Shown here piece after piece: positions 28,696 to 41,920 of a stretch of DNA of 64,000 nt. The notes under the pieces are model-generated. The model was not told the DNA's origin and searched no databases. It worked only from the letters and a program-made list of their open reading frames with translations. Made by a program: the position numbers and the translations under genes. The DNA comes from CBDBEU01 sp965204565 (GTDB taxonomy: Bacteria > Pseudomonadota > Alphaproteobacteria > Rhizobiales > TMED25): assembly GCA_965204565.1 (NCBI GenBank), contig CBDBEU010000003.1:434001-498000 (forward strand), read 5' to 3'. Numbering within the stretch: the first letter of the stretch is position 1; each line of letters begins with the position of its first letter.

Positions 28696-30606
28696 ATGTC
28701 GTGGATCAGCAAACTCCGCCGCCCGACGCTCGCCTGGGGTGGGATTCTTTTCGCCGCCATTATTCTGATTGATGGCAACTTTCTCGCCGGCGAAATGTTA
28801 AAGGCATTTAGGGTCGACCTGACAGAAGACCATCGCTTCACCATTTCAGATGGCACCTATGAGACCTTGAGGCGCATCGATGAGCCGATCCGCGTCAATG
28901 TCTATTTCAGTTCGCAGCTTGGTGAGCGCGCCCCGGCTTATGCCCAGCATTTCGATCGTGTGCGCACGATTCTAACTCAGTATGAGCAGATTGCCGGCGG
29001 CGGTCTGATCGTCACCTACTTTGATCCAGAGCCCTATTCGAGTGCCGAAGATCGTGCTGTTGGCGACCGCGTGCGCGGAGTGCCGATCAACAAGCAAGGT
29101 GAGCTTGCCTATTTCGGCATTACCATGACCAACAGCGTTGATGGTCGCCAGACCATCCCTTTCCTTGATCTCGATCGCGAGCAGTTTCTTGAGTACGATC
29201 TGACCTCCAACATCCACAAGCTCACAATTCACGAAAAACCTGTGGTTGGGCTGATCACCGGTCTTGGCATTGAGGGTTCTGTCAATCCGAGCGAAGGTGT
29301 GACCCAGCCTTGGCGCGTGATCAGGGAGATGCAGCAGTTCTTCATACTTGAGACCCTGGTTGACATCAATGAGATCCCCTCACAGCTCGCCGATATTCCC
29401 GACCACATCGATGTCCTTTTACTGATCCAGCCTCTTGGGCTTTCACAGCAGACCATTTACGCAATCGACCAATATGCTTTGCGCGGCGGCAAGATCGCTG
29501 CGTATTTCGATCCCTCAACGCTGGCTGCCGCAGGTATTGCTTACGACGAAAATCTGGGTCCACTGCTCAACAGCTGGGGAATCGAAATTCCACGCGACAA
29601 GGTGGCGGGTGACTTGAAGAATGCGCGCTCGTCGGAAACCGGCAATCGGGATGAGCGGGTGTTCTCCGATTTCGTCGCCTACATTGCGCTGGGTGCGGAC
29701 AATATCGACCAGAATGATGTGGTTGCTGCTGGCGTTGAAAAGCTCAACCTGATGACGCCCGGATTCATTCAGCGTCTTGAAGGTGCCACCACCACTGTCA
29801 GCGATTTGCTTCGCACCAGCAACCAGTCGATGGCCATCGATTCTGAAAAGGTGCGTGCCAATCCCGATCCGGTGTCACTGCTGCGAGAGTTTCGCCCAAC
29901 CGGGATGCCATTGATCTTGGCTTCAAGGATCAGCGGAACGGCATCGACCGTATTTCCAGGCGGACAACCGCCACCGCCGCCAGGCGAGAACATTAGCAAT
30001 TCACGGCTGAAGGCCGAATTGATGGCCCCCCGACCGGCAACTCCCCCGAGAGAGCATCTAATGTCGGGCGACATCAACGTCATTGTCACCGCCGATGTCG
30101 ATCTGCTGCAGGATCGCCATTGGGTGCAGATGCGTGAGTTCTTCGGAGAGCAGATACCATTGCCGTTTGCCAGCAACGCTGCACTCACGCTCAATGCGCT
30201 TGAGAACCTGAGCGGAGATTCGGCGCTGATCGCACTTCGCGCACGCGGAATTGACGATCGGCCCTTCGAGGTGGTTGAAGAGTTGCAGGTGGAGGCCGAA
30301 CGCCGGTTTCGCGAAACAGAACGCGGCCTTGCAACCGAACTCAAGCAACTGGAAGCCCGTATCAAGCAAGTCGAACAGGCAGCAGGTGGCGCGGTAGTTC
30401 TAAGCGCTGAGGATCGCCTGCTTGTTGCTCAGTTCCGTGAGCGGTCAATTGCGGTGCGAGGTGAATTGCGCGAGGTCAAGCTGGCACTGAGGCGTGACAT
30501 AGACCGCCTCGACAGCGCTCTCAGGGTGATCAATATCGGTGGCGTGCCGATATTGTTCGCAGTTGCCGGACTGTTCGTCGCAGTTTGGCGTCGGCGCGCG
30601 CGATAG
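28696..30606 (+). CDS. GldG-family ABC-associated protein
   Basis: A 636-residue protein with an N-terminal membrane anchor (LAWGGILFAAIILIDGNFLA), a large extracytoplasmic part with the GldG/IFT52-like fold (FTISDGTYETLRRIDEPIRV, TYFDPEPYSSAEDRAVGDRV, PGFIQRLEGATTT), a long coiled coil near residues 530-610, and a C-terminal helix (NIGGVPILFAVAGLFVAVWR). GldG-type proteins work with the ABC ATPase and permease as the periplasmic component. TTG 28681 is an alternative start. Followed by the DUF4340 gene after 20 bases. Confidence 0.88.
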   Translation: MSWISKLRRPTLAWGGILFAAIILIDGNFLAGEMLKAFRVDLTEDHRFTISDGTYETLRRIDEPIRVNVYFSSQLGERAPAYAQHFDRVRTILTQYEQIAGGGLIVTYFDPEPYSSAEDRAVGDRVRGVPINKQGELAYFGITMTNSVDGRQTIPFLDLDREQFLEYDLTSNIHKLTIHEKPVVGLITGLGIEGSVNPSEGVTQPWRVIREMQQFFILETLVDINEIPSQLADIPDHIDVLLLIQPLGLSQQTIYAIDQYALRGGKIAAYFDPSTLAAAGIAYDENLGPLLNSWGIEIPRDKVAGDLKNARSSETGNRDERVFSDFVAYIALGADNIDQNDVVAAGVEKLNLMTPGFIQRLEGATTTVSDLLRTSNQSMAIDSEKVRANPDPVSLLREFRPTGMPLILASRISGTASTVFPGGQPPPPPGENISNSRLKAELMAPRPATPPREHLMSGDINVIVTADVDLLQDRHWVQMREFFGEQIPLPFASNAALTLNALENLSGDSALIALRARGIDDRPFEVVEELQVEAERRFRETERGLATELKQLEARIKQVEQAAGGAVVLSAEDRLLVAQFRERSIAVRGELREVKLALRRDIDRLDSALRVINIGGVPILFAVAGLFVAVWRRRAR

Positions 30607-30626
30607 CGGACGAGGAATTTCACGAA

Positions 30627-31655
30627 ATGACACCGAAAGCTTTCTTGTCCCTTGGTGCGGTGGCCGCTGTGTCTCTGATTGCTGCTGGCGCGGTCCACAA
30701 TATTTCATCGCCCTGGGAACTCGGGAACGGCTCCAATACGCTCCTGCTGCCGGAACTGGCAGAGAATGTTGGTGATGCCGTGCATCTGACAGTTCGCCAG
30801 TCTGGCAAAACAATATCGGTCTCACGCAAGGGCGATAACTGGGTTCTGGATGGCCGCGAAGGATTTGAGGCGGACCAGACAAAGGTACGTGCAAATCTCG
30901 TGGGTTTGAGCGAACTCAAAAGACTTGAGCCGAAAACCGCGAATCCTGAACTGTTCACGCTGATCGAAGTCGAAGATCGCAAAGGCACAGACACCAAATC
31001 GCGGGATGTTGAAGTCAGGTCCGAAAATGGTGATTTACTCGCACGGCTGATTGTCGGCAAGAAGCGGCGCGGCGGCGCGCGAGGCGCCGCAAGCTCCGGT
31101 GTTTATGTACGTATCGAAGGTGAAGACCGCGCTTGGCTGGCGGGTGGCGATCTTGATATCTCAGCCAATCTGGGTGATTGGCTGAGCACGCGGTTGATGA
31201 GTGTCGCAGTCACTGCGATCGAGCGCGTCACAGTCACGCGCGGTGTAGCCTTTCCCATCGAATTGAACCGGATAGAAGGTGAAAATCGGGGGTTTTCGGT
31301 GGGCCCATTGCCCCAGGGGATGAAGGCAAAATCTGAGTTTGCGCTACAAAATGAAGTGCGCACCATGACCATGGTCGAGTTTGACGACGTTCGCGCCGTA
31401 CGCGGTGGCGGCGCACCTGAATCGCTGATGGTAGTGGAGGACAGGACCGGGCTGATGTTGTCATTCGAAACCCGCAAAGCCGAAGATGGCGGCAGTTGGA
31501 TTCGCGTTTCAGCAGTCGGTAGCGATGATGACTCAAATGAGCGTGCGAGCGATATCAGTGGGCGATATTCAGGATATGAACTTCACCTGTCGTCCAAAGA
31601 TCGCGACAAGTTCCTCCTGTCACTGGCAGATATGGTCGATGTCGAGGGAAGCTGA
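30627..31655 (+). CDS. DUF4340 domain-containing protein
   Basis: Last gene of the Gld-like ABC operon, 342 residues. A single N-terminal hydrophobic segment (LSLGAVAAVSLIAAGAVH) anchors an envelope-facing domain of mainly beta character; NWVLDGREGFEADQTKVRAN is the characteristic DUF4340 opening repeat. DUF4340 proteins are regularly found after GldG-like genes and are assumed to be part of that machine. ATG 30627 is preceded by GAGGA; the frame is open slightly upstream. Confidence 0.85.
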   Translation: MTPKAFLSLGAVAAVSLIAAGAVHNISSPWELGNGSNTLLLPELAENVGDAVHLTVRQSGKTISVSRKGDNWVLDGREGFEADQTKVRANLVGLSELKRLEPKTANPELFTLIEVEDRKGTDTKSRDVEVRSENGDLLARLIVGKKRRGGARGAASSGVYVRIEGEDRAWLAGGDLDISANLGDWLSTRLMSVAVTAIERVTVTRGVAFPIELNRIEGENRGFSVGPLPQGMKAKSEFALQNEVRTMTMVEFDDVRAVRGGGAPESLMVVEDRTGLMLSFETRKAEDGGSWIRVSAVGSDDDSNERASDISGRYSGYELHLSSKDRDKFLLSLADMVDVEGS

Positions 31656-31744
31656 GTTTTTATCCGTCCGAAGATCCGCTCAGATCTGAGGCCTTGTCCT
31701 TCTGCATCAACGGAGATACACAAGCTGCGCGAAGAGGGGCTTGA

Positions 31745-33042
31745 TGATTTACCGGTGATCTTCGGTCGGCCGTCTCCTCCGGCAGATCGGCGCCCTGCAG
31801 GAAGACAGCGGGATTGCAGGACGATGCATGAAGCTGAAGCCGCACCTCGTTCTACGCCATGCCCTTGCAGGAAAGACGCGTCCGATTGATCGCCTGCCTG
31901 CCTTTCTCGACATGCCGTTCGGCGGTGCCGCGTTGGTTGTAGAACCGAATGATTCGGTCCGGCTCCATTCGACCTTGGTGACCACAAAGCCGATCTTTGG
32001 GAACAAGTCACCCGGATGCCGTTCGACCCTGGCGACGACCCGCCGTGGTTTGTCCCGTGACGCGGCCTGATACGCGAAGTCGCCGCAGATGCGCCGCACA
32101 TGGGTCGGCGGGCGACCCGCGGGGCGCTTGAGCACAGGCGCAATCCTGCTTTCCGGAACAGCGGTCTTCCCAGGCCGGATGGCGTAGGAACAGCCTTACG
32201 CCTCCGGCGTCTTGTAGAGCTCCGGGACGGCAAAAGCGGCATCGACCCGGAAGAACCGCATCAGCTCACGATCCGCATATCGCGCCAACACCGGCTTGAG
32301 CACATTTTCCCGGCCGTCGACGCTGTGAACATTGCCGGGGCGCAATGGAACGGCGTTCGAGGCGGTCAAACCGGTTAAGGACGAACAAAAGGTGACGGCC
32401 ATGCAGCCGAAATGCCTGTTCCGGGCGGTGCCGTCCTGAGCGCCGTGGGGCTGCGCGTCATGGGTCTGCGCGCCATGGGGCGGGCCGACCGAACCGTCCA
32501 TGTCTCCGGTGTGATCTATTCGGGCGCCATCGCGGCGTGAGCCCGATCGATCCATCGACCGGATACGTCCGCCGGCGCACCGCGATTGTCGGCGGCCGCC
32601 GACACCTCGGTCTCGAACCGACCCATCCGGCCGGCAGACGCAGCCTCGGCATCAACGCCAAGCCCTCCGACCACCTGCCGCATCACCGGATCGAGCGCCG
32701 GATGGTCCGCGTCATTCACATCATCATATCCGGCCAATCGCCCGAAGACCGGCTGGCGCAAAAGCCCGACCACGGAATGCAGACGGTTGTGGACGGTTCG
32801 CGTATCTCCGAGAGGACCGCCGGCAATATCGTTCAATCCCGGGGGTCTCGTCCAACTCCCGGAACAGCAACGGGCCACCGTCGGAACCGATCTTCGAGCC
32901 ATGGCATTCCAGCCGCACCCGCCAACCGTACCCGACTGTCGAAACCGCGCCTGATATCACCGGTTTCGCCTGCACCCTGCGGGTGATCCGTGATCCGCCC
33001 CCTACAGCCCACACAACATGCTGAAATATGACATGTTACCGG
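31745..33042 (-). mobile_element. IS1380-family element, near full span but multiply frameshifted
   Basis: On the minus strand from the left terminus at about 33042 the transposase can be followed: N-terminal MWAVGGGSRITRRVQ region, then LLFRELDETPGIERY, DPVMRQVVGGLGVDAEAA, the middle RRICGDFAYQAASRDKPRR and ERHPGDLFPKIGFVVT, and a broken C-terminal part to about 31745. It changes frame several times, and around 32200-32460 carries sequence out of order, so it is a decayed and rearranged copy. It closely matches the plus-strand copy at 39047-39981. Confidence 0.75.
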
Positions 33043-33095
33043 CTGTCGGCGGCGCTCTGTTCACCCGCATCCTTGTGGCCATCCAACGGCTCCGT
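33043..33095 (+). mobile_element. IS1380 3'-end scrap, head to head with the previous copy
   Basis: Reads VGGALFTRI..AIQRL on the plus strand, the same C-terminus that ends the copy at 39981. It abuts the left terminus of the minus-strand copy, so two elements met or recombined here. Confidence 0.6.
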
Positions 33096-33310
33096 GCGCC
33101 CCCGGTACCGGCATGACGGTGTCGGCGATCAAACCCGGGCGAAGGCGGCTCGACGGGTCTGACCCGACGGGTGCCGGTCAGATCGAATTCCGGTTCAAGC
33201 CCGTTGCAGCGGCCATAAATCGCGCCTGGTTCACGAACCGAATGCCCGAACCACGACACGGCCCGCCCAAGAGGATTGATCCGTACGCAAAACAGCGGTA
33301 GCATGATCGA
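33096..33310 (+). repeat. About 0.2-kb repeat, second copy at 48190-48410
   Basis: This block and 48190-48410 are nearly identical in the same orientation; both contain GGCGGCTCGACGGGTCTGAC-like text (one base differs) and CGAACCACGACACGGCCCGC. On the minus strand its edge encodes the tail of an IS5-type transposase (AAAVLRTDQ at 48410), so it is probably the flank or 3' end of that element; here the transposase itself is missing. 33311-33417 holds nothing I can name. Confidence 0.75.
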
Positions 33311-33417
33311 AATGGCGTTCTAATTGGGGAATGTCGGATAAATACTGCCAAGCCCAAGTCACTGTTTCGGGCGTTCAATAAGACAGTTGAGACCGGTGCG
33401 CGCCCTAAGTGTGTGTG

Positions 33418-34662
33418 CTAGGTTTTGTTGTGTGGGGCTATTTCCTCAGCAGCGATGTCTCCACCGGGCGTCAGATTTTCAGCGCCGACCCGGCTTGAAG
33501 CCACACTCAGAATTTGTTCGGCGATTGTTGGTTCGAACTCCATCAGCCGGTGCAAATCATCTGAATCAAGCACCAACAGCCTTGTACGCTCCAGTGCGCG
33601 CACGGTTGCCGAACGCCGCCCACGCCGTAACAGCGCAATCTCACCGAACACATCGCCTTCGCCAAGTTCGACCTGTTGACGACCAAGAATCAATTCAACC
33701 CGGCCCGACGAGACGATGAACATGGTGTGCGCCTCGTCTCCCTCGCGCACGATGATTTCGCCCGCCTCGGCCTTGCGTGCGGTCAACAGCTTCATCACAT
33801 CGGCAATGCCCGACGCACTCAGATCGGCAAACAACGGTACCTTGGCCACCATTCCCCAAGTGACGACAAAATCGCGCCGGTGGATTTCCTGCGAAAACGA
33901 AGTGGCGACAATGCCGATCGGCAGCGCAAACATCGCAAGGCCAAAGATCATGACAATGCCGCCAAGCACCTTGCCAAATGCAGTTACCGGAATGACATCG
34001 CCATAACCGACCGTGGTCAGGGTTGCGATGGCCCACCACATGGCGTCGGGAATCGAACCAAACAGTTCTGGCTGTGCCTCTCGTTCAACCATATAGAGCA
34101 GGGTTGCAGCGGTAAGCACCATTCCGAGCATGACCACCAGAGCGGCAAACAACGCGCGCGCTTCTGAGGCAGTGGCCGTCAGCAGCGTATCCAGAGCCGG
34201 TGAATAGCGCGCCAATTTGAAGAACCGCACCAGCCGGAACAGCCGCAAGAACCGTAAATCTCCAGCGGTGAATATGAAACTTAGATAAAAGGGCGCAATC
34301 GCCAGAAGATCGATCAATCCTGAAGGCGTCAGCACATAACGCCCGCGCGCCAACCAGCGCACTTTCCTGCCAGGACCAGAACGCGCATCGGCTGCCCAGA
34401 TTCTGAGCACGTACTCAACGGAAAATATTGTGACCGAAATCCACTCGATCAGCACGAAAGTGTGCGCATAGGCAGTTCCAATGCGGTCGACTGTTTCCAG
34501 TACTACCGCAATGATATTCACTAGGATTAGTATGATGAGAATGCGGTTGACAGCACGGCTCACCGGATCACCGGTGCGGCCTTCCTCTAGGATTTCGAAC
34601 AATCTGTTGTGCCAATGGCTGGCGCGCGACCGCTGTTGAGTTTGCGTATCGGCCTGAGCCAT
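33418..34662 (-). CDS. Ion channel with cyclic-nucleotide-binding domain
   Basis: Inner-membrane cation (probably potassium) channel of 414 residues. Six hydrophobic helices include an arginine-bearing S4-like segment (LRFLRLFRLVRFFKLARY) and the pore with filter TLTTVGYGD. The C-terminal ~130 residues form a cNMP-binding fold (GDEAHTMFIVSSGRVEL, GDVFGEIALLRRGRRSATV), in the style of MlotiK1-like channels. The phosphate-binding cassette FGEIALLRRGRRSATV keeps the glutamate and arginine needed for ligand contact. It lies 5 bases downstream of alaS on the same strand. Confidence 0.9.
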   Translation of the reverse strand: MAQADTQTQQRSRASHWHNRLFEILEEGRTGDPVSRAVNRILIILILVNIIAVVLETVDRIGTAYAHTFVLIEWISVTIFSVEYVLRIWAADARSGPGRKVRWLARGRYVLTPSGLIDLLAIAPFYLSFIFTAGDLRFLRLFRLVRFFKLARYSPALDTLLTATASEARALFAALVVMLGMVLTAATLLYMVEREAQPELFGSIPDAMWWAIATLTTVGYGDVIPVTAFGKVLGGIVMIFGLAMFALPIGIVATSFSQEIHRRDFVVTWGMVAKVPLFADLSASGIADVMKLLTARKAEAGEIIVREGDEAHTMFIVSSGRVELILGRQQVELGEGDVFGEIALLRRGRRSATVRALERTRLLVLDSDDLHRLMEFEPTIAEQILSVASSRVGAENLTPGGDIAAEEIAPHNKT

Positions 34663-34667
34663 TCAAA

Positions 34668-37361
<2,694 letters not shown>

Positions 37362-37663
37362 TAATCCATCCAATGCGGGGCCGAATTGATGGAGCAGCCA
37401 TTCTTGTGGTGCCACTAAGCCCTGCACTCAGGCGCAACACTCCTAGCCAACCAACGGATCGATGTCTATAGAAATGACGGAGGCCTTGTCCAGTTCTCAG
37501 AACGACTGGCCAAAAGGCGCCCCTGGCTGAACATACGTGCAACCGGCGACACCTGAGCCGCCGGTCTCGTGCCAATGCATTCACTTCTGTACGCCGGATG
37601 GGGGCAACAACTCAGAACATTGGCATTATCTGCCATGCATCGTGCACGGCTACAAGTGAGCGC

Positions 37664-38791
<1,128 letters not shown>

Positions 38792-38868
38792 GCTGGCAAG
38801 CCCTTATTTCATAGCCATGGGTGAGTTTCAATGCGCCATCTTGTACTATGTTTGTTCTCACAATGCAA

Positions 38869-38883
38869 GAACAAAATTAGAAC
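38869..38883 (-). promoter_or_regulatory. LexA (SOS) box upstream of recA
   Basis: GAACAAAATTAGAAC fits the alphaproteobacterial LexA site GAAC-N7-GAAC exactly (GTTC-N7-GTTC on the coding strand). It lies 77-92 bases before the recA ATG. A further GTTC at 38854 forms an inverted pair with the first GAAC. Confidence 0.9.
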
Positions 38884-39046
38884 AAACATGCGAGTTTTCC
38901 CTGTTTGGTAGAATTTGTGGTGGATTAGACAGGGGCAAGGCTCAGCTCGGGATTAACCTCCGCCGACCCGCATTAGCCTTCAACATCAAGCACATCTTTA
39001 AACCCACATTCCCCAGGCACCGTGACGTTTTCGCGCCCCTGAAGCT

Positions 39047-39981
39047 GGTAACATGTTATATTTCAGCATGTTGTGTGAGCTGTAGGGGGCGGATCACGGA
39101 TCACCCGCAGGGTGCAAGCGAAACGGGTGATATCAGGCTCGGTTTCGACAGTCGGGGGCGGCTGGAATTCCATGGCTTGAAGATCGGTTCCGACGGTGGC
39201 CTGTTGCTGTTCCGGGAGTTGAACGAGACCCCGGGATTGCACGATATTGCCGGCAGCCCTCTCGGAGATCCGCGAACCGTCCGGCGCTCGATCCGTTGAT
39301 GCGGCAGGTGGTCGGAGGGCGTGGCGTTGATGCCGATGCCGCTTTTGCCGTCCCGGACCTCTACAAGACGCCGGGGGCGGAAGGCTGTTCCTACGCCGTC
39401 CGGCCTGGGAAGACCGCTGTTCCGGAAAGCAGGATTGCGCGCCTGTGCTCAAGCGCCCCGCGGATCGCCCGCCGACCCATCTGCGGCGCATCTGCGGCGA
39501 CTTCGCATATCAGGCCGCGTCACGGGACAAACCACGGCGGGTCGTCGCCAGGGTCGAACGGCATCCGGGTGACTTATTCCCGAAGATCAGCTTCCCGAAG
39601 ATAGGCTTCGTGGTCACCAACCCGCCGATGGAGCCGGCCCGGATCATTCGGTTCTACAACCAACGCGGCACCGCCGAACGGCATGTCGAGGAAGGAAGGA
39701 AGGCGATCAATCGGACGCGTCTTTCCTGCAAGGGCATGGCGCGGAACGAGGTGCGGCTTCAGCTTCATGCATCGGCCTGCAATCCCGGTGTCTTCCTGCA
39801 GGGCATCGACCTGCCGGAGGGGACGGCCGACCGGTCGCCGACCGGCCTGCGGACCCGCCTCATCAGGATCGGAGCGCGGGTCGTCCGCCACGCCCTAGCC
39901 GTCACGTTCCAACCGGCCGAGGCGGCTGTCGGCGGCGCTCTGTTCACCCGCATCCCTGCGGCCATCCAACGGCTCCTTTGA
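39047..39981 (+). mobile_element. IS1380-family element with internally deleted transposase
   Basis: Starts with the terminus AACATGTTATATTTCAGCAT shared with two other copies. The N-terminus reads ITDHPQGASETGDIRLGFDS, then LKIGSDGGLLLFRELNETPG. A deletion near 39290-39300 joins this to DPLMRQVVGGRGVDADAAFAV, and a frameshift near 39370-39440 leads to the C-terminal half from MLKRPADRPPTHLRRIC to TRIPAAIQRLL. The C-terminal half contains a small in-frame duplication (FPKISFPKIGF). It is the best-preserved IS1380 copy here but cannot make a full transposase. Confidence 0.8.
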
Positions 39982-40354
39982 CGGAAAAATCGGTGTTGAA
40001 GGCAAAATCGGCAACGACCTTCAACGACCCTTCAAACCGGCTGTGAAGGGTTTTTGATTGCGGCCCGAAAATGCTGGAAATCCAGGACTTTGAGGATTTG
40101 AAGGCGGTCGTGAAAACGTCGGAACCGGCGTTGTGATATTGCGGGAAAATCCAATTTGAGGTGGACCATTTTGGTTGACCTCGGAAGACAACCGGAAAAA
40201 ACAAACGAAAACATACAGATAAAGCAAAGCCGCGGATGAAATACCGATTTTGAGGTAGACCACGCAAATGAAGTCTGATGTTCTCAGTTGACCGATCACC
40301 CTGCCTCTTTTCGTTTCGCCGGATTTGTCGGAAGAGCAGAGTCAAATTGCGCGT
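39982..40354 (+). other. Intergenic stretch with repeated GAGGT-GACCA motifs
   Basis: No gene is supported here. Two similar stretches, TTTGAGGTGGACCATTTTGG near 40155 and TTTTGAGGTAGACCACGC near 40249, resemble the multiple terminal repeats of IS21-type elements, so this may be the bare end of another lost element. That reading is an inference. Confidence 0.3.
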
Positions 40355-40363
40355 TCTCGATAA

Positions 40364-40738
40364 CTATGCCTCGTTCGGTTCTGGGTCGATATCGTCACCT
40401 GCGATACTTTCCGTGGTCTGCGCTTGGTGGACCTCTTCGTCTGGTTTTTCCCATGTCTTGACCACTTGCGTCCAGTTTGGCGGAGCGCCTTTGCAGCCAA
40501 GCCATGTGTGCCAGAAACTCGGATCATCCGAACGCGGGCGCTGCGGCTTTTGCAGGTCGCGGATGCGAACGGGAACGGGTATGGTGGCTGCCCGGCCGAG
40601 AGGGATTTCCTGCTGCGAAGGAATCATGGGAAGCTCGTCGAGAAGCCCGCCCAAAGCGTCGGGAACAAGACGGCGGACAAGATTCTGATCGACATCGTTG
40701 ACGATGCGGTAGTTCTTGGCTTGATGGTGTAGTTCCAT
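40364..40738 (-). CDS. Hypothetical protein overlapping the end of a chimeric transposase
   Basis: A 124-codon frame with protein-like composition (NDVDQNLVRRLVPDALGGLL, then SFWHTWLGCKGAPPNWTQVV and an acidic tail ending DDIDPEPNEA). It overlaps by about 115 bases, in another frame, the 3' part of the IS30-ISAzo13 chimera. No family recognised; start and even coding status are uncertain. Confidence 0.35.
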   Translation of the reverse strand: MELHHQAKNYRIVNDVDQNLVRRLVPDALGGLLDELPMIPSQQEIPLGRAATIPVPVRIRDLQKPQRPRSDDPSFWHTWLGCKGAPPNWTQVVKTWEKPDEEVHQAQTTESIAGDDIDPEPNEA

Positions 40739-41442
40739 TCAGGGTGGAACTCGTCTCCGGTAATGTTGAGTGCGTCCATTTCGGGTTTGGAGACTTTGAT
40801 GCCCTTTTGGTAGGTCCGCTCGTCGATTGCGCATTTGACCCTGAGGCCAGCCTTGGTTGTCGTTGCACCGATCAGTTCGACCACAGTCATGCGGTCGGTG
40901 AGCGGACGACCGCTCCAGTTCTGGGTGATGTGACAGAACAGGCGGTACTCAATCTTGTTCCACTTCGATGTGCCGGGCGGATAGTGGTGGATCTGGAGCG
41001 TGCGCCCGGTCTCGTCGGCAAGCTTTTGCAACTCGACTTTCCACAGCCTGACACGCACCCCGTTCGAGCCCCCACAGTCGGCATTGATCACAGGTTTCTT
41101 CGCCTCGGGATACCCGGCGCGGCCGCCATTGCGCTCCACCGCGCGGCTGATTGTCCACGGCGCTCGGCGTAGCTGACGCGCGATCGCACGAAAGGACCGT
41201 TGCGCCCCAAGTCCTCCGGAGATCTCCTCTCGATCACAATGAGCCAATGCTGGACGCGACCTTGCGCGCGCCAGCTGCCGGATAGCACACGTCCGGGGCA
41301 GCAAGGGAAAGATCGACGATGAGTTGCGATCGAGCCCGTGGCCAATCGAACGCATCGACTCCCCACGCTGCCGGCGATCCCAAATCTCTGCCTTCCGGCT
41401 ATCGGTAAAATGGATACGTCGACGGCAGCCCATCGTGAACAC
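40624..41442 (-). pseudogene. Chimeric transposase: IS30 N-terminus joined to ISAzo13 C-terminus
   Basis: The first ~110 residues (RRRIHFTDSRKAEIWDRRQR, REEISGGLGAQRSFRAIARQ, RAPWTISRAVERNGG) are the N-terminal DNA-binding part of an IS30 transposase. From about 41115 on, the text is the C-terminus of an ISAzo13-type DDE transposase (VINADCGGSNGVRVRLWKVE, HYPPGTSKWNKIEYRLFCHI, GDEFHPEWNYTIKP). The junction is in frame, giving one open frame of 272 codons from two unrelated elements. Neither catalytic core is complete, so it is almost certainly inactive. Confidence 0.8.
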
Positions 41443-41530
41443 TCCATCTTTCCATCAAAGACTGTGGTCTGCGCCCTTAGGTTTTCTCCAATGATAATGA
41501 GCGTCCGGCGCTGACAAGGAGACGGACGAT

Positions 41531-41920
41531 ATGAAGCGGAGCAGGTTTGGCGAGGAACAGATGATCGCTGTGTTGAAGGAGCAGGAGGCGGGGATGCCGA
41601 CGGCGGATGTGTGCCGCCGTCACGGGATCAGCCCGGCGACCTTTTACAAGTGGAAGTCGAACTATGGCGGGCTTGAGGTGTCCGATGCCCGGCGGCTTCG
41701 TCAGTTGGAGCAGGAGAATGCGCAGCTGAAGAAGCTGCTGGCGGGCTCGATGCTGGACAACGCAATGCTCAGGGAGATCAGTGCAAAAAGTTCTGACGCC
41801 CGGTGCCGGGCGGCAGGCGGTGGCTCATTTCCGGGAGGTCTTCGAAGTGAGCCGGCGTCGCGCCTGCGCGGTGCCGGGCGTGGACCGAACGACGGTGCGC
41901 TACATCAGCTGCCGCCCTGA
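41531..41920 (+). CDS. IS3-family orfA, read through by a lost A
   Basis: The helix-turn-helix subunit: MKRSRFGEEQMIAVLKEQEA, CRRHGISPATFYKWKSNYGG and the leucine zipper LRQLEQENAQLKKLLAGSML. A normal orfA would end SAKKF-stop at a A-AAA-AAG slippery site. Here only five A's remain (41785-41789), so the frame misses that stop and runs 40 codons further. With six A's both the stop and the -1 shift into orfB would be restored. Confidence 0.8.
   Translation: MKRSRFGEEQMIAVLKEQEAGMPTADVCRRHGISPATFYKWKSNYGGLEVSDARRLRQLEQENAQLKKLLAGSMLDNAMLREISAKSSDARCRAAGGGSFPGGLRSEPASRLRGAGRGPNDGALHQLPP

Noticed and set aside
40021..40345. Several short minus-strand frames between IS remnants
   Set aside because: They overlap each other in different frames, lack ribosome sites and have no recognisable domain.
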